From positions 433,051 to 497,050 of the forward strand of contig CAMVDX010000001.1 in assembly GCA_947166355.1 (NCBI GenBank): a DNA stretch of 64,000 bases, written 5' to 3'. Origin of the DNA: an uncultured Treponema sp. GTDB lineage: Bacteria > Spirochaetota > Spirochaetia > Treponematales > Treponemataceae. This document shows, piece after piece, positions 7,184 through 16,047 of this stretch. Below the pieces are notes generated by a model, which had not been told where the DNA came from, did no database searches, and saw only the letters and a list, made by a program, of their open reading frames with translations. How positions within the stretch are numbered: the first letter of the stretch is position 1; each line of letters starts with the position of its first letter. The translations under genes and the position numbers were made by a program.

Positions 7184-8821
7184 ATGAGTAACGAAAATCA
7201 GAATAACAATCAGAATGAAAAGAGAGATCCACTGCTCTGTCATTGGGCAGATCAGATGGCTAACCAGATTATCCGTGAGAAGGGAGATCTGGATTTATAC
7301 ACCTGTGCTTCAGGTATTACACCTTCTGGAACAGTTCACCTTGGAAACTTCCGCGAAATTATTACAGTTGACCTTGTAGTTCGCGCCCTCCGCGACCGCG
7401 GTAAGAAGGTTCGCTTTATTTATTCCTGGGATGATTACGATGTATTCCGTAAAGTTCCTGCTAACATGCCTGACCCTGAAATCCTTGAAAAATATCTTCG
7501 CTATCCAATTACAGAAGTACCTGATACTACCGGCCGTAACGAAAACTATGCGCGCCATCACGAGGTTGATATTGAAACTCAGCTTCCACGTGTTGGTATT
7601 CAGCCGGAGTTCCTTTATCAGGCTAGCCGCTACCGTGCAAACCGCTATGCAGAAGGTATGAAAAAGGCTATGCAGAACCGCGATGTAATTAAGGAATGTC
7701 TCAATGAATACCGCGATGATGCTCACAAAATGAAGCCAGAGGACGTTTACTGGCCTGTAGCAATTTTCTGCGGAAAGTGTCAGAAGGATACAACAGAAAT
7801 CCTCGATTATGATGGCGAATATGGAATCACTTATAAGTGCGAATGCGGTCATACAGAAACTGCAGATATCCGAACCTTTAAGGGGGCAAAGCTCGGCTGG
7901 CGTGTAGACTGGCCAATGCGCTGGAACGAAGAAAAGGTAGTATTCGAGCCGGGTGGAAAAGACCATATCAGCCCTGGTGGAAGCTACGATACTGCAAAGC
8001 TTGTTTCTAAGAGAATCTACAACTGGGATGCTCCTGTTACAATGCGCTATGACTTCGTAAACCTTAAAGGTGTTCCTGGAAAAATGTCTTCATCAAAGGG
8101 TAAGGTTATCGCTTTGCCAGATGCTCTGGACGTTTACCAGGCAGAAGTTCTTCGTTATCTTTTTGCGGGAACAAGACCTAACACAGAATTTGCAATCAGC
8201 TTTGATATGGACGTTCTCAAGGTTTATGAGGACTACGACAAGACAGAGCGTATTGTTTACGGTGTAGATAAGGCTAAGTCTGATGATCACTTTAATAAGG
8301 AAAAGCGCATTTATATGCTGAGTCAGATTGACGGAAAGATTCCGGAAACAATGCCATATCAGATTACAATCCGTCAGCTTACAACATTGCTCCAGATTTA
8401 TTCTGGTGATATTGATGCTGTAATCAAGGCTCTCGGTGATGTAAAACCTGAACAGGAAGAAAGATTGCGCCGCCGAATTGAATGTGCATGGTTCTGGGTA
8501 AAGCACTCAGCTCCAGACTGCGCTCCGGATTTCTGCTTTGAACTCCGCAACGACGGCAGCAAGGCAGACCTCTCAGGCGACCTGCTTACAGCAGTTAAGC
8601 GAGTTCGCGATGAAGTTCTTCCAAAGCTCGATACCTTCCAGCTGGATAAGGAATGTCAGCAGGCTATGTATGACATTGCTACAGAAATGGGGCTTGAGTC
8701 AAAGGCTTTGTTTACTGCACTTTACAATGCGCTTATCAACAAAGATCAGGGACCTCGCCTTGGAAGTTTCTTCCGTATTATTGGAAAAGAAAAGCTTGAG
8801 AAGATTTTGAGTGTATATTAG
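7184..8821 (+). CDS. lysS: Lysyl-tRNA synthetase, class I (archaeal type)
   Basis: Charges tRNA-Lys with lysine in the cytoplasm. This is the class I enzyme found in archaea and spirochaetes, not the usual bacterial class II form. In its 545 aa, the HIGH-type signature is HLGN at residues 52-55 within SGTVHLGNFREI, and the KMSKS-type loop is KMSSSKGKV near residues 300-308. Between them lies a Cys-rich insertion CGKCQ...CECGH (about 196-225) that probably binds zinc. The length matches the family. Its own promoter lies immediately upstream and a strong terminator follows at 8914, so it is probably monocistronic. Confidence 0.96.
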   Translation: MSNENQNNNQNEKRDPLLCHWADQMANQIIREKGDLDLYTCASGITPSGTVHLGNFREIITVDLVVRALRDRGKKVRFIYSWDDYDVFRKVPANMPDPEILEKYLRYPITEVPDTTGRNENYARHHEVDIETQLPRVGIQPEFLYQASRYRANRYAEGMKKAMQNRDVIKECLNEYRDDAHKMKPEDVYWPVAIFCGKCQKDTTEILDYDGEYGITYKCECGHTETADIRTFKGAKLGWRVDWPMRWNEEKVVFEPGGKDHISPGGSYDTAKLVSKRIYNWDAPVTMRYDFVNLKGVPGKMSSSKGKVIALPDALDVYQAEVLRYLFAGTRPNTEFAISFDMDVLKVYEDYDKTERIVYGVDKAKSDDHFNKEKRIYMLSQIDGKIPETMPYQITIRQLTTLLQIYSGDIDAVIKALGDVKPEQEERLRRRIECAWFWVKHSAPDCAPDFCFELRNDGSKADLSGDLLTAVKRVRDEVLPKLDTFQLDKECQQAMYDIATEMGLESKALFTALYNALINKDQGPRLGSFFRIIGKEKLEKILSVY

Positions 8822-8870
8822 TGGATTGCCACGTCGCTGTGATTTGTCATTGCGAGCAAAGCAATTCATC
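8822..8870. repeat. R1 repeat, degenerate copy
   Basis: GGATTGCCACGTCGCTGTG then TTGTCATTGCGAGCAAAGC directly after the lysS stop codon. It is a shortened R1 unit. Confidence 0.6.
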
Positions 8871-8913
8871 TAATTATACGCAAGATTATTACTTGATTAT
8901 CACTTGAATATTT

Positions 8914-8951
8914 AAAATCCTATGATAAAATATATGTCATAGGATTTTTTT
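8914..8951 (+). terminator. Rho-independent terminator after lysS
   Basis: Perfect 12-bp inverted repeat (AAAATCCTATGA at 8914-8925 with TCATAGGATTTT at 8937-8948) running into a T-run to 8951. It ends only a few bases before the ATG of the chemotaxis gene, so it could also shape that gene's 5' leader if transcription reads through. Confidence 0.75.
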
Positions 8952-8955
8952 ATTT

Positions 8956-11055
8956 ATGAAACTTAATTCAAAATTTTCGTTTATTATCATTTTTACAATT
9001 GTTCAGTCTTTAATTCTTACCTTGTTTTCCATCATGAATCTTAAACGTGTTCAGAGCGTAAAAGATTATCAGAATATGGAGACAAAAACAGAAGCTCAGT
9101 TAAGTTCTATAATCGATTATCTTGAAAAAATGGATTACTGGGATTTCGATATAGAAACCGCATATACTTCATTTGAGACACAGAAAAAAGATATATCAGA
9201 TTCTTTTAACTTTCTTTTTGAAAATCCTATAATTGATCAGTTCCCGGAATCTTTTACTGCAAATCTTAAACAGGTAAAGCTTACCTGGTTATTAATTGAA
9301 GAAGGTCTTAAGCCTATTGAAGATATTCTTCAAAGAATGGAAGAGATGCCTCTTAATCCCGGTGTAAAAGCAAATGTAAAGAGTTTTGGTGTTCGTGAAA
9401 CGGCAAGCTTATATGAAGAAGATGAACAGGCGTTAGAGCTGTTGAATATGACAGAAGAAGCTCATCAGCAGCTGAGAAAAACCAGACTTCTTTATGTTCA
9501 GCTTATGACTTTGAATCAAAAGTCTTCTTCGATGATCGATGAGATAATAGAAGAAATGGAAGACAGTTTCTTGCTGATAACAATTGTATTTGCCGTAATC
9601 ACAACAATAATTCTTTCTATATTAATTTTAATTGTAACGACAAAGGTTTCGAAACGAATTGTAAGAGTTAAGAATATGACAACAACTCTTGCCGAAAAAG
9701 ATTTTACTGTCAGCATCAATCCTGAAGGCAGTGAAGAGATGAAACTTTTGATGAACAATATTAATAACATGGTTAAGCAGATAAATGAATTCTTCCTGCT
9801 GGTAAAATCTACTGCTAAGAAAGCTCTGATTGCAGAATCTTCCATTAATAAGTCTGCTGGAAGTACGGCTGAAGCTTCTACTATTATTGATGGAAGTATT
9901 GATGATATTAATAAAAAATTCTCTGATACTGTTGCGATAATTAATAGTACAATCGGTGTAATTGCAGAAATGAATGTTCATGTTGATACTCTGGTTCAGA
10001 GTAATTCTGTACAGACTGCTGCAATTGAGAATAGTAATACTGCCGTTAGCGAAGTTGTAAAAACTCTTGAATATATCAATAAAATGGCAGAAGAGCGCGT
10101 AAAGAGTGCAGAAGAAATGCACACTTATGTTGCTGACGGTGATGAAAAAATTAGTGCTACAAATGAGATTTTAAATAAGGTTGCACAACAGCTCGATGAA
10201 GTTTACGAGGTTGTAACTATCATCAATAACGTTGCAGAGCAGACAAATCTTCTTTCTATGAATGCTGCTATTGAGTCTGCTCATGCAGGAGAAGCCGGAA
10301 AGGGCTTTGGTGTTGTTGCTGAAGAAATCCGTTCGCTTGCGGAGGAAACTGCAGAAAATGCAGATAAGATTTCTAAGGTTGTAAATACGATTGTTGATGC
10401 TGTAGAAAATGCAAATAAATCGAGTCAGTCTGCATTTGAAGCTTTTGAAAAAGTAAGTTCGCATACTGATGAAATTGTAAAATCCCTTCAGGAAATTACC
10501 GGCGGTATTGGAAAGATTGATAATCAGATGCAGGAAATCAAACTGCGCAGTGATGAAACTTCAAGTGCGGCAGATGAGATGAACCGCTACTGTGGTGAGC
10601 TTGCAGATAAGCAGAAGCAGGTTTCCTTTAAGGTTGATAACATGAACGACGTTTTCTTTACTGCAATCAGTTCGCTTCATAAAATCAAGGAAGAAACTTC
10701 AGATATCGTACATAAGATGAAAAACGTTACAAAAGCAAGTGATGAAAATGTACGAAACCTTACCGAGCTTGAAAATGTACTTGAAGAATTTAAGACAAAG
10801 GAAGAAGCGGAAAATTCTGCTGCTGAAAATGAAAACTCTGAGTTTACAGAAGGTCTGACTGCCGAAGATGATGTCGAGAAGATTGAAGAGGCTGAAGAAA
10901 TCGTTGAGAATCAGGAAGAGAAGACTTTTTCAAGTCCAACACTTGCAGAGATAGATGCTAAATTGAATGAGCTTGGTATGGCGGGCGGCTTTGGAATGAC
11001 AAAAGACGTGCTTGCTGCAACTGAAGTTGTAGAAATTGAAGAAATTAAAGATTAG
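8956..11055 (+). CDS. Methyl-accepting chemotaxis protein
   Basis: Membrane chemoreceptor of 699 aa signalling to CheA/CheW. It has a transmembrane segment at about 7-27, an extracytoplasmic sensor of about 175 residues with no recognised sub-family, a second membrane segment at about 205-228, a HAMP region to about 285, and a long coiled-coil signalling domain. The conserved tip NVAEQTNLLSMNAAIESAHA lies near residues 420-440, followed by GEAGKGFGVVAEEIRSLAEE. An acidic tail of about 90 residues ends DVLAATEVVEIEEIKD. No CheR-tethering pentapeptide is obvious. The stop is 4 nt from that of the convergent permease gene. Confidence 0.95.
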   Translation: MKLNSKFSFIIIFTIVQSLILTLFSIMNLKRVQSVKDYQNMETKTEAQLSSIIDYLEKMDYWDFDIETAYTSFETQKKDISDSFNFLFENPIIDQFPESFTANLKQVKLTWLLIEEGLKPIEDILQRMEEMPLNPGVKANVKSFGVRETASLYEEDEQALELLNMTEEAHQQLRKTRLLYVQLMTLNQKSSSMIDEIIEEMEDSFLLITIVFAVITTIILSILILIVTTKVSKRIVRVKNMTTTLAEKDFTVSINPEGSEEMKLLMNNINNMVKQINEFFLLVKSTAKKALIAESSINKSAGSTAEASTIIDGSIDDINKKFSDTVAIINSTIGVIAEMNVHVDTLVQSNSVQTAAIENSNTAVSEVVKTLEYINKMAEERVKSAEEMHTYVADGDEKISATNEILNKVAQQLDEVYEVVTIINNVAEQTNLLSMNAAIESAHAGEAGKGFGVVAEEIRSLAEETAENADKISKVVNTIVDAVENANKSSQSAFEAFEKVSSHTDEIVKSLQEITGGIGKIDNQMQEIKLRSDETSSAADEMNRYCGELADKQKQVSFKVDNMNDVFFTAISSLHKIKEETSDIVHKMKNVTKASDENVRNLTELENVLEEFKTKEEAENSAAENENSEFTEGLTAEDDVEKIEEAEEIVENQEEKTFSSPTLAEIDAKLNELGMAGGFGMTKDVLAATEVVEIEEIKD

Positions 11056-11058
11056 CAA

Positions 11059-11868
11059 TTATTTGATTAGAATTAAAAGTAGTGAAACCAGATAGGGCAG
11101 TGAAATCAAAAATGAAGATGGAATGCCTGTAATATAATTCTGAATGTTTGCAGAAAGAAGATCTGCAAGACAGAATATGATAACCGCTGCCACAATGCGC
11201 AGCGGCTTTTTTTTGCCTAAGAATACTGCAGCAAGAGCCATCCAGCCGCGGCCGCTTGAGATGTTTGGAACAAAAGAGCAAAGTCTGAGTGTAAGGAGTG
11301 TCCCGGCGAGGGAGCCGTAGAGTGCGGCAAGACACCAGGAAAGAGTTCTGATGGTTCCAGGATTTACTCCCTTTGCCTGAAGAACATCCGCATCGCTCCC
11401 CGCAACCCGAATGTAAAGTCCGCAGCGGCTGTACTTCAGAAAAATCACTGCGAGCGCAGAAAACACCGCGGTTATACATAACGCCGCAGCCCGCGCCGCT
11501 CCCGCCGAAAACCGGTAGACGTCGGCCGCGAGAACTCCGCGAGTTCCAAAGCACAGCCAGGAAAGCCAGGAAGTCATTGCGCCAAAAAGAAGGTTCACGG
11601 CGATTGCGGCAATAAACCGATTGGCTCGCCACTTTTCGACAACTACAGAACACAGCAGCGTAATTGTTACCGAGCAGAGACACGAGAGCACTGTTCCGTA
11701 TACCGGCGAGCCGGTCGCCACTGTAAATGCATAGTTCAGAAAAGCAGAAAATGAAACAAGGCCGTCTAAATAGAGCGCAAGGCAGCCGGCATATTCGCTG
11801 AAAAGAGCGCCAAGCGAACAGAGAATTAATGGACATGAATAGGCAAGTGCAGAAAGAACTGAAATCAT
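11059..11868 (-). CDS. ABC transporter permease, nucleoside/riboflavin type (second subunit)
   Basis: Polytopic membrane subunit of a Bmp/PnrA-associated importer (YufQ-like position), 269 aa from ATG 11868. This ATG overlaps the stop of the preceding permease (TAATG) and follows an AGGTGG-like ribosome site; an in-frame GTG at 11880 is an alternative. Alternating hydrophobic helices fill the chain, and GSDADVLQAKGVNPGTIRTLSW resembles the cytoplasmic coupling loop of this permease class. It is the last gene of the operon bmp-ATPase-permease-permease. Purine nucleosides or riboflavin are the known substrates of spirochaetal relatives; the sequence does not decide between them. Confidence 0.85.
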   Translation of the reverse strand: MISVLSALAYSCPLILCSLGALFSEYAGCLALYLDGLVSFSAFLNYAFTVATGSPVYGTVLSCLCSVTITLLCSVVVEKWRANRFIAAIAVNLLFGAMTSWLSWLCFGTRGVLAADVYRFSAGAARAAALCITAVFSALAVIFLKYSRCGLYIRVAGSDADVLQAKGVNPGTIRTLSWCLAALYGSLAGTLLTLRLCSFVPNISSGRGWMALAAVFLGKKKPLRIVAAVIIFCLADLLSANIQNYITGIPSSFLISLPYLVSLLLILIK

Positions 11869-12884
11869 TAGCGGTTCCACCTGTTGTGGATTTGAGAATC
11901 ACGGAGATTGCGAATATTCCGGAAACCCTGAAAATCCCGGAAATCCCGCTGAATCCGCTGAGCTCCCGGAGTCCTGTTCGTAACTATCGGAAACGCAATT
12001 ACAAACAGTATTACTGCCTGAATCAGGCTGCTTATATCAAAGCCGAAATTATTATAAAGGGCATAGCGGTTTGCATAGGTTGTTACAAAGCCCATAAAAA
12101 GTGACGATGGAATCAGTAGCAATGGATTTGCGTTTGCAATCAGAGCTGCGGTAAGTGCGTTCCAGCCCATGCCGGAGTAAAAGCCCTGATGACAGGTAAA
12201 GTAAGTTCCAAGGATTGCGGCCGCTCCGGCAAGTCCGTGGAGGCCGCCGGAAAGTAAGGCGGAACTAAGAGAAAGCTTTGGGTTCTCGTAACCTGCGAAA
12301 CTGGAGAACTCTGGAGATATGCCGAGTACGCAGATTTTTCTTCCCCAGGCTGTTCGTTTTAAGAGTAACCAGCAGGCTGCACAAAGAGCAAGGGCAATTA
12401 TGAACGAGGCGTTAAGCGGCGATGGCGGAAGTAAACTTTGGAGCCGGGTTCCCTGCGGGATAAACGGAGTTGCCAGAAGATTTTCACTCTGACTTCTTGC
12501 GGGGCCACTGATAAGTCCGTCAATAAAAGGAATTATGGCGGCAGAGGCTATATACGAAGTAAATAAGAAGTCGGCGTTCCGGAGATTTTTGAGGATAGCG
12601 GAGAGAGCGGCCATTAAGGCGGAACTCGCAAAGGCGGCACAAAGTGCCAGGAGCACGGCAAGTATAGCAGAAGGGCTGAGTGTTTCAAGAAGTCCGCCTG
12701 CATTGACTGTTCCGGCTGATGCAAGGCTTGTGAGTATAACGGCACTTACAAAGCCTCCGAGATAAATCTGGCCTTCTCCTCCTAAATTAAAATCACCAGA
12801 TTTTATGGAAATTACTGCACCGTTTCCGGCAATCATATAAAGTGCGGAAAGATTTAATGCTGAGCCCAAATAATAAACGTTCAT
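11868..12884 (-). CDS. ABC transporter permease, nucleoside/riboflavin type (first subunit)
   Basis: Membrane subunit (YufP-like), 338 aa, with about nine hydrophobic segments. IKSGDFNLGGEGQIYLGGF near the N-terminus is the family signature (NIGxEGQ type), and GISPEFSSFAGYENPKLSLS is the likely ATPase-coupling loop. The ATG overlaps the ATPase stop (ATGA), and AAGGAAG upstream serves as ribosome site, so the genes are translationally coupled. The last 30 residues are a low-complexity run (RDFRDFQGFRNIRNLRD) encoded by short imperfect DNA repeats, which looks like a recent C-terminal extension. Confidence 0.87.
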   Translation of the reverse strand: MNVYYLGSALNLSALYMIAGNGAVISIKSGDFNLGGEGQIYLGGFVSAVILTSLASAGTVNAGGLLETLSPSAILAVLLALCAAFASSALMAALSAILKNLRNADFLFTSYIASAAIIPFIDGLISGPARSQSENLLATPFIPQGTRLQSLLPPSPLNASFIIALALCAACWLLLKRTAWGRKICVLGISPEFSSFAGYENPKLSLSSALLSGGLHGLAGAAAILGTYFTCHQGFYSGMGWNALTAALIANANPLLLIPSSLFMGFVTTYANRYALYNNFGFDISSLIQAVILFVIAFPIVTNRTPGAQRIQRDFRDFQGFRNIRNLRDSQIHNRWNR

Positions 12885-14050
12885 GCTTCCTTTCCTATTA
12901 TGATTTTTGTACCGTTTTTTGCAAGCCCTTCCAGACGGGAATAAAGCCGTTCTGTTGCTTCAACATCAAGACCGTGTGTCGGATCAAAAAGATATAACTG
13001 TCTGGGATTCTCTGCAATTTCACGCTCAAGAATCAGGCGTTGAAGCATTCCGCCGGAAAGACACGATGCCTTTTCATATAGTTTTATGTTTACCTCGGCC
13101 TTTTTCAAGAGAGAGCTGGCATAAGCTTCAAGTGCCTTTTGCTTTTCTCCTGTATGATAAGTTGTGCAAAGCTGAAATACAGTAAGATTCGGATTAGAGG
13201 CGCGGAAGGTTCTATCCGAAGGAATGTATCCGATAAATTGTTTTTCTGAGTTTTGAGATGATGTATTTATCTTAGTCGCTTCTGTCATTATCGGGTTTAA
13301 CCAGATAATTTTTCTCATAAGCATAACTTCTTCTTCGGAGATGTTTTTTTCTTCAATAAAATCAGGCTTTGTCACAGTTTTTGTAAGTCCAAACAGCTTT
13401 TGTTTTATATCAGCTTCTGTAAGCTTAGAGGCAGGAGTTGTTTCCAGTATTTCTCCATCTTTTAATAGAATGATTTCATCAGATTTTTCTACTGCTTCCT
13501 TAAAACTATGTGTAATCATTACAATAGCGATTCCACTTTGTGCAAGCTCACGTAAGGTTTCTGATTTGAGTTCCGGCGGTTCGTCCAGAATTAAAACAGA
13601 TGGCTTTTTGAGAAGGGCACCCATAAGTGAAACCGTAAACTGTTCTTCAGATGAAAGTTTGTTGATAAGCTCATCGGGCCTTTTTTCAGGAAGCCACTTT
13701 TTCATAATAGCTGGAATTTGAGATACCTGATTTTTATTTATGCCGATTAAAAGGTTTTCGCGTATAGAAACTGACGAAACCAGAAGCGGGCGCTGGTGAA
13801 CACAGACTATACCATTTCTGATAGCATCGCCGGGATTTTTGATTTTAAGAAGATTGCCGTTAAGCTCAAGCGAGCCGGCTGTTGGCAGTATGTCACCGCA
13901 GAGCACACGAGCCAGAGTAGATTTTCCAGCGCCGTTCTCACCAAGCAGGGAATAGATTTTACCTGATTCAAAGTTCAGCGACACGCCGGAGAGAACGGTT
14001 TTATATGAATACTTTACGCATATATCTTTTAAGCTAAGCATGTTTTCCAT
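12881..14050 (-). CDS. ABC transporter ATPase with a degenerate second nucleotide-binding half
   Basis: Energises the adjacent permeases. Family members normally carry two complete ATPase halves in about 500 aa; this one has 389. The first half has Walker A GENGAGKST and Walker B VLILDEPPE, but its signature motif is LSSEEQ instead of LSGGQ. The second half has LSGGMLQRLILEREIAE and LYLFDPTHGLDVEA but no Walker A: the region before it (MLMRKIIWLNPIMTEATK) shows no GxxxxGK. So one composite site may rely on Walker A of half one with the signature of half two. The start is uncertain (14050 or 14041) because no ribosome site is visible and R1 repeats abut it. Confidence 0.85.
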   Translation of the reverse strand: MENMLSLKDICVKYSYKTVLSGVSLNFESGKIYSLLGENGAGKSTLARVLCGDILPTAGSLELNGNLLKIKNPGDAIRNGIVCVHQRPLLVSSVSIRENLLIGINKNQVSQIPAIMKKWLPEKRPDELINKLSSEEQFTVSLMGALLKKPSVLILDEPPELKSETLRELAQSGIAIVMITHSFKEAVEKSDEIILLKDGEILETTPASKLTEADIKQKLFGLTKTVTKPDFIEEKNISEEEVMLMRKIIWLNPIMTEATKINTSSQNSEKQFIGYIPSDRTFRASNPNLTVFQLCTTYHTGEKQKALEAYASSLLKKAEVNIKLYEKASCLSGGMLQRLILEREIAENPRQLYLFDPTHGLDVEATERLYSRLEGLAKNGTKIIIGKEA

Positions 14051-14225
14051 AATAGATTGCCACGTCGCCCGATGGGCTCCTCGCAATGACGTTAATTAGT
14101 TATTCATCGCTAAGGTTCTCGCAATGACGTCGCGAGGGACAGCTACGTTGCCTATCGGCTCCTCGCAATGACGCGCGATGGAATGCAGTGTCACCGCGTC
14201 ATTGCGAGCGAAGCGAAGCAATCCA
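14051..14225. repeat. R1 repeat cluster between bmp and ATPase genes
   Basis: At least three R1 units (ATTGCCACGTCGCCCGATG, CGTCATTGCGAGCGAAGCG and a degenerate middle copy) fill the 179-bp gap inside the transporter operon. They have displaced any normal ribosome site for the ATPase gene. Confidence 0.75.
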
Positions 14226-14229
14226 TTTT

Positions 14230-15228
14230 TTATTTAATTTCTGTCTTGCCTGAGCGAATATCATCAAGCAGACTCTTCATTTTTTCGCGAACATCAGCCG
14301 GTACTGTCTGTATATACAGCGGGTCATCCTGAACAAAATCTACAAAGCCTTCTTTAATTCCAACCATCTTTGCGGTTCCCCATGGAGTCTTTCCTTCGAG
14401 GAATTCTTTGGTTACGTTATAAGACATTTTTTTCTGTTCCATAACACTTGACGAAATAATTGTCCCCGGTGCCTTTGAAAAGCCGTTGTCATCAAACCAG
14501 GTAATATAGATTCCATTGTTTATGGCAGAAGTAATTACGCCCTGCGAAGCGCCTCCGCAGATAGGAAGAATTACGTCTACTCCGATTTTAGCAACGGCAT
14601 CTGCAAGCTCTGCTCCCTTTGTTGCATCATACCAGTTTCCGACAATTCTGAATTCGACTGTAGAGCTGCCTTCTGCGGCCTGTGCTCCTTTTTCAAAATA
14701 AGGATAGATGATGTTGTTCATTACAGGATATTCCTGTGCGGCAATCAGAGCAAGCTTGTGTGATTTAGACATCAAGCCACCGATATAGCCTGTGATGTAA
14801 GACTGCTCATACTGATTGTAGCAGACTGTATGAATGTTCTGATTTCCTTCTTTCGTTGCATCAAGCAAAATAAATTTCTGAGCGGGGAACTGCTTCAAAA
14901 TCGGCTCGACTAAATCAGGAAGAGAAGGGTTAGAAGAAATGATTACATCATATTTCTGTTCTGCACAGAGGGCGGTAATTTTTGGCCCCCATTCAGCCTG
15001 ATTAGTTCCGGCTTCCATTACAAAAAGGTCAATTTTTGATTCATCTGAAAGTGTCTGATTTTTTTCTTCGACTGCGGCCTTAATGCCCTGGGCTAGCATA
15101 TTATAGGTTGGACTGTCATCAATGATGCCTGGTACAAAAACTGCAACGGCAGTTTTATCTGTCTTTTTTGCGCATCCAGAAAAAAGGATTGCGGCTAAAA
15201 TAGTTGTAAATAAAAGTATCTTTTTCAT
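14230..15228 (-). CDS. Bmp/PnrA family substrate-binding lipoprotein
   Basis: Ligand-binding lipoprotein of the ABC importer encoded downstream, 332 aa. Signal peptide with lipobox FSGC (Cys19). Family motifs include AVFVPGIIDDSPTYNMLAQG (normally D-x-G-F/S-x-N), VISSNPSLPDLVEPIL, LLDATKEGNQNIHTVCYNQY and EQSYITGYIGGLMSKSHKLA. Spirochaetal relatives bind purine nucleosides (PnrA/TmpC) or riboflavin (RfuA). The start is chosen at ATG 15228, not the upstream in-frame ATG in repeat-like sequence, because a perfect promoter ends 7 nt before it and the signal peptide begins there. Confidence 0.9.
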   Translation of the reverse strand: MKKILLFTTILAAILFSGCAKKTDKTAVAVFVPGIIDDSPTYNMLAQGIKAAVEEKNQTLSDESKIDLFVMEAGTNQAEWGPKITALCAEQKYDVIISSNPSLPDLVEPILKQFPAQKFILLDATKEGNQNIHTVCYNQYEQSYITGYIGGLMSKSHKLALIAAQEYPVMNNIIYPYFEKGAQAAEGSSTVEFRIVGNWYDATKGAELADAVAKIGVDVILPICGGASQGVITSAINNGIYITWFDDNGFSKAPGTIISSSVMEQKKMSYNVTKEFLEGKTPWGTAKMVGIKEGFVDFVQDDPLYIQTVPADVREKMKSLLDDIRSGKTEIK

Positions 15229-15235
15229 GGGGAAT

Positions 15236-15264
15236 ATAATAGTTTTATATAAAACCAATGTCAA
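15236..15264 (-). promoter_or_regulatory. bmp operon promoter, leaderless geometry
   Basis: On the minus strand, consensus TTGACA (15259-15264), 17-bp spacer and TATTAT (15236-15241). Seven nt separate the -10 box from the ATG at 15228, and the intervening ATTCCCC is not a ribosome site. Confidence 0.7.
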
Positions 15265-15289
15265 TAGTAATCGCAGAAATCTTTGTATT

Positions 15290-15556
15290 GTAGATTGCTT
15301 CGCACTCCGTGCTCGCAATGACGACAGGCGACGTGGTAAACTATTGCAACGTCATTGCTGGGAGCGACAGGCGACGTGGTAAACTATTGCAACGTCATTG
15401 TTGGGAGCGACAGGCGACGCGGTAAACTATTGCAACGTCATTGCTGGGAGCGACAGGTGACGTGGCAAACTATTGCAACGTCATTGCGAGGAGCGACAGG
15501 TGACGCGGTAAACTATTGCAACGTCATTGCGAGGAGCGATAGCGACGTGGCAATCA
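15290..15556. repeat. R1-derived 43-bp tandem array
   Basis: A 43-bp unit beginning CGTCATTG starts at 15350, 15393, 15436, 15479 and 15522, exactly periodic. A partial unit precedes it and an R1 end (GACGTGGCAATC) closes it. Each unit contains GGGAGCGACAGG or GGAGCGACAGG and usually GGTAAACTATTGCAA. It lies between the bmp promoter and the marR stop codon and is not a CRISPR, since repeats follow each other without variable spacers. There is no gene in the gap. Confidence 0.85.
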
Positions 15557-15561
15557 ATTAA

Positions 15562-15987
15562 TTAAATAAAATTACTATTAATTCTTAAAAGGCTCTGGAA
15601 AAAAAGTTCTTTTTCTTCTTCGGTAAAACCTTTATAAAAAGTATCAAGCAAGTCTTTAGAAAGTTCCATTGCAATTGTGTTAAATTGTTTTCCTTTCTCT
15701 GTCAGAAAAATAATGCGGCTGCGTTTGTCAGCAGGATCAGGGCTTCCGGTAATAAAGCCTTCAGCTTCAAGCTTGCGCACAAGGACTGTTGTGGTGGATT
15801 TGTCCCGGTTAATTTTTTTTGCGAGGTCACCCATTGTCATTTTTTCATTTACGCTTAACTGAAATAGAATGTTTCCGTGTGAAGAAGCAAAGTCTGGAAA
15901 ACCGCGTTCCTTTAATTTTGCAGTCAGAAAATCTGCCGTTATAGAATGAATATGTGAAAGCAATGAAATTGAAGAATTTACGTCCAT
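15562..15987 (-). CDS. MarR family transcriptional regulator
   Basis: Winged helix-turn-helix repressor of 141 aa. The recognition region is KMTMGDLAKKINRDKSTTTV followed by LVRKLEAEGFITGSPDPADK and RSRIIFLTEKGK, the typical MarR helix and wing (about residues 50-105). It is divergent from the membrane protein gene at 16048, and the two promoters overlap, so this regulator probably controls itself and that neighbour. The ligand is unknown. No ribosome site precedes ATG 15987; a -10-like TAAAAT lies 6 nt upstream. Confidence 0.88.
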   Translation of the reverse strand: MDVNSSISLLSHIHSITADFLTAKLKERGFPDFASSHGNILFQLSVNEKMTMGDLAKKINRDKSTTTVLVRKLEAEGFITGSPDPADKRSRIIFLTEKGKQFNTIAMELSKDLLDTFYKGFTEEEKELFFQSLLRINSNFI

Positions 15988-15993
15988 ATCAAT

Positions 15994-16022
15994 ATTTTAC
16001 CATGAAAACTTCTTGTATTTAA
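15994..16022 (-). promoter_or_regulatory. marR promoter, leaderless geometry
   Basis: TAAAAT (15994-15999) with a weak TTAAAT -35 (16017-16022) at 17-bp spacing on the minus strand. Six nt lie between the -10 box and ATG 15987. The -35 overlaps that of the opposite promoter. Confidence 0.45.
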
Positions 16023-16041
16023 TAGTAATAATTGTTAAATT
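16013..16041 (+). promoter_or_regulatory. Promoter of membrane protein gene, leaderless geometry
   Basis: TTGTAT (16013-16018), 17-bp spacer, TAAATT (16036-16041), then 6 nt to ATG 16048. No ribosome site. Confidence 0.5.
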
Positions 16042-16047
16042 TTAAAT

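Noticed and set aside
7310..7966. Open frame of 218 codons on the minus strand
   Set aside because: Lies opposite lysS, whose motifs and codon use are clear; no promoter or ribosome site.
11829..12104. Plus-strand frame of 91 codons with Pro/Ile repeats
   Set aside because: Antisense to the permease C-terminal low-complexity tail; its repeats are the complement of that tail.
15350..15556. Possible CRISPR array (regular 43-bp repeats)
   Set aside because: Units are contiguous with no unique spacers, no cas genes are near, and the unit is a piece of the dispersed R1 palindrome.
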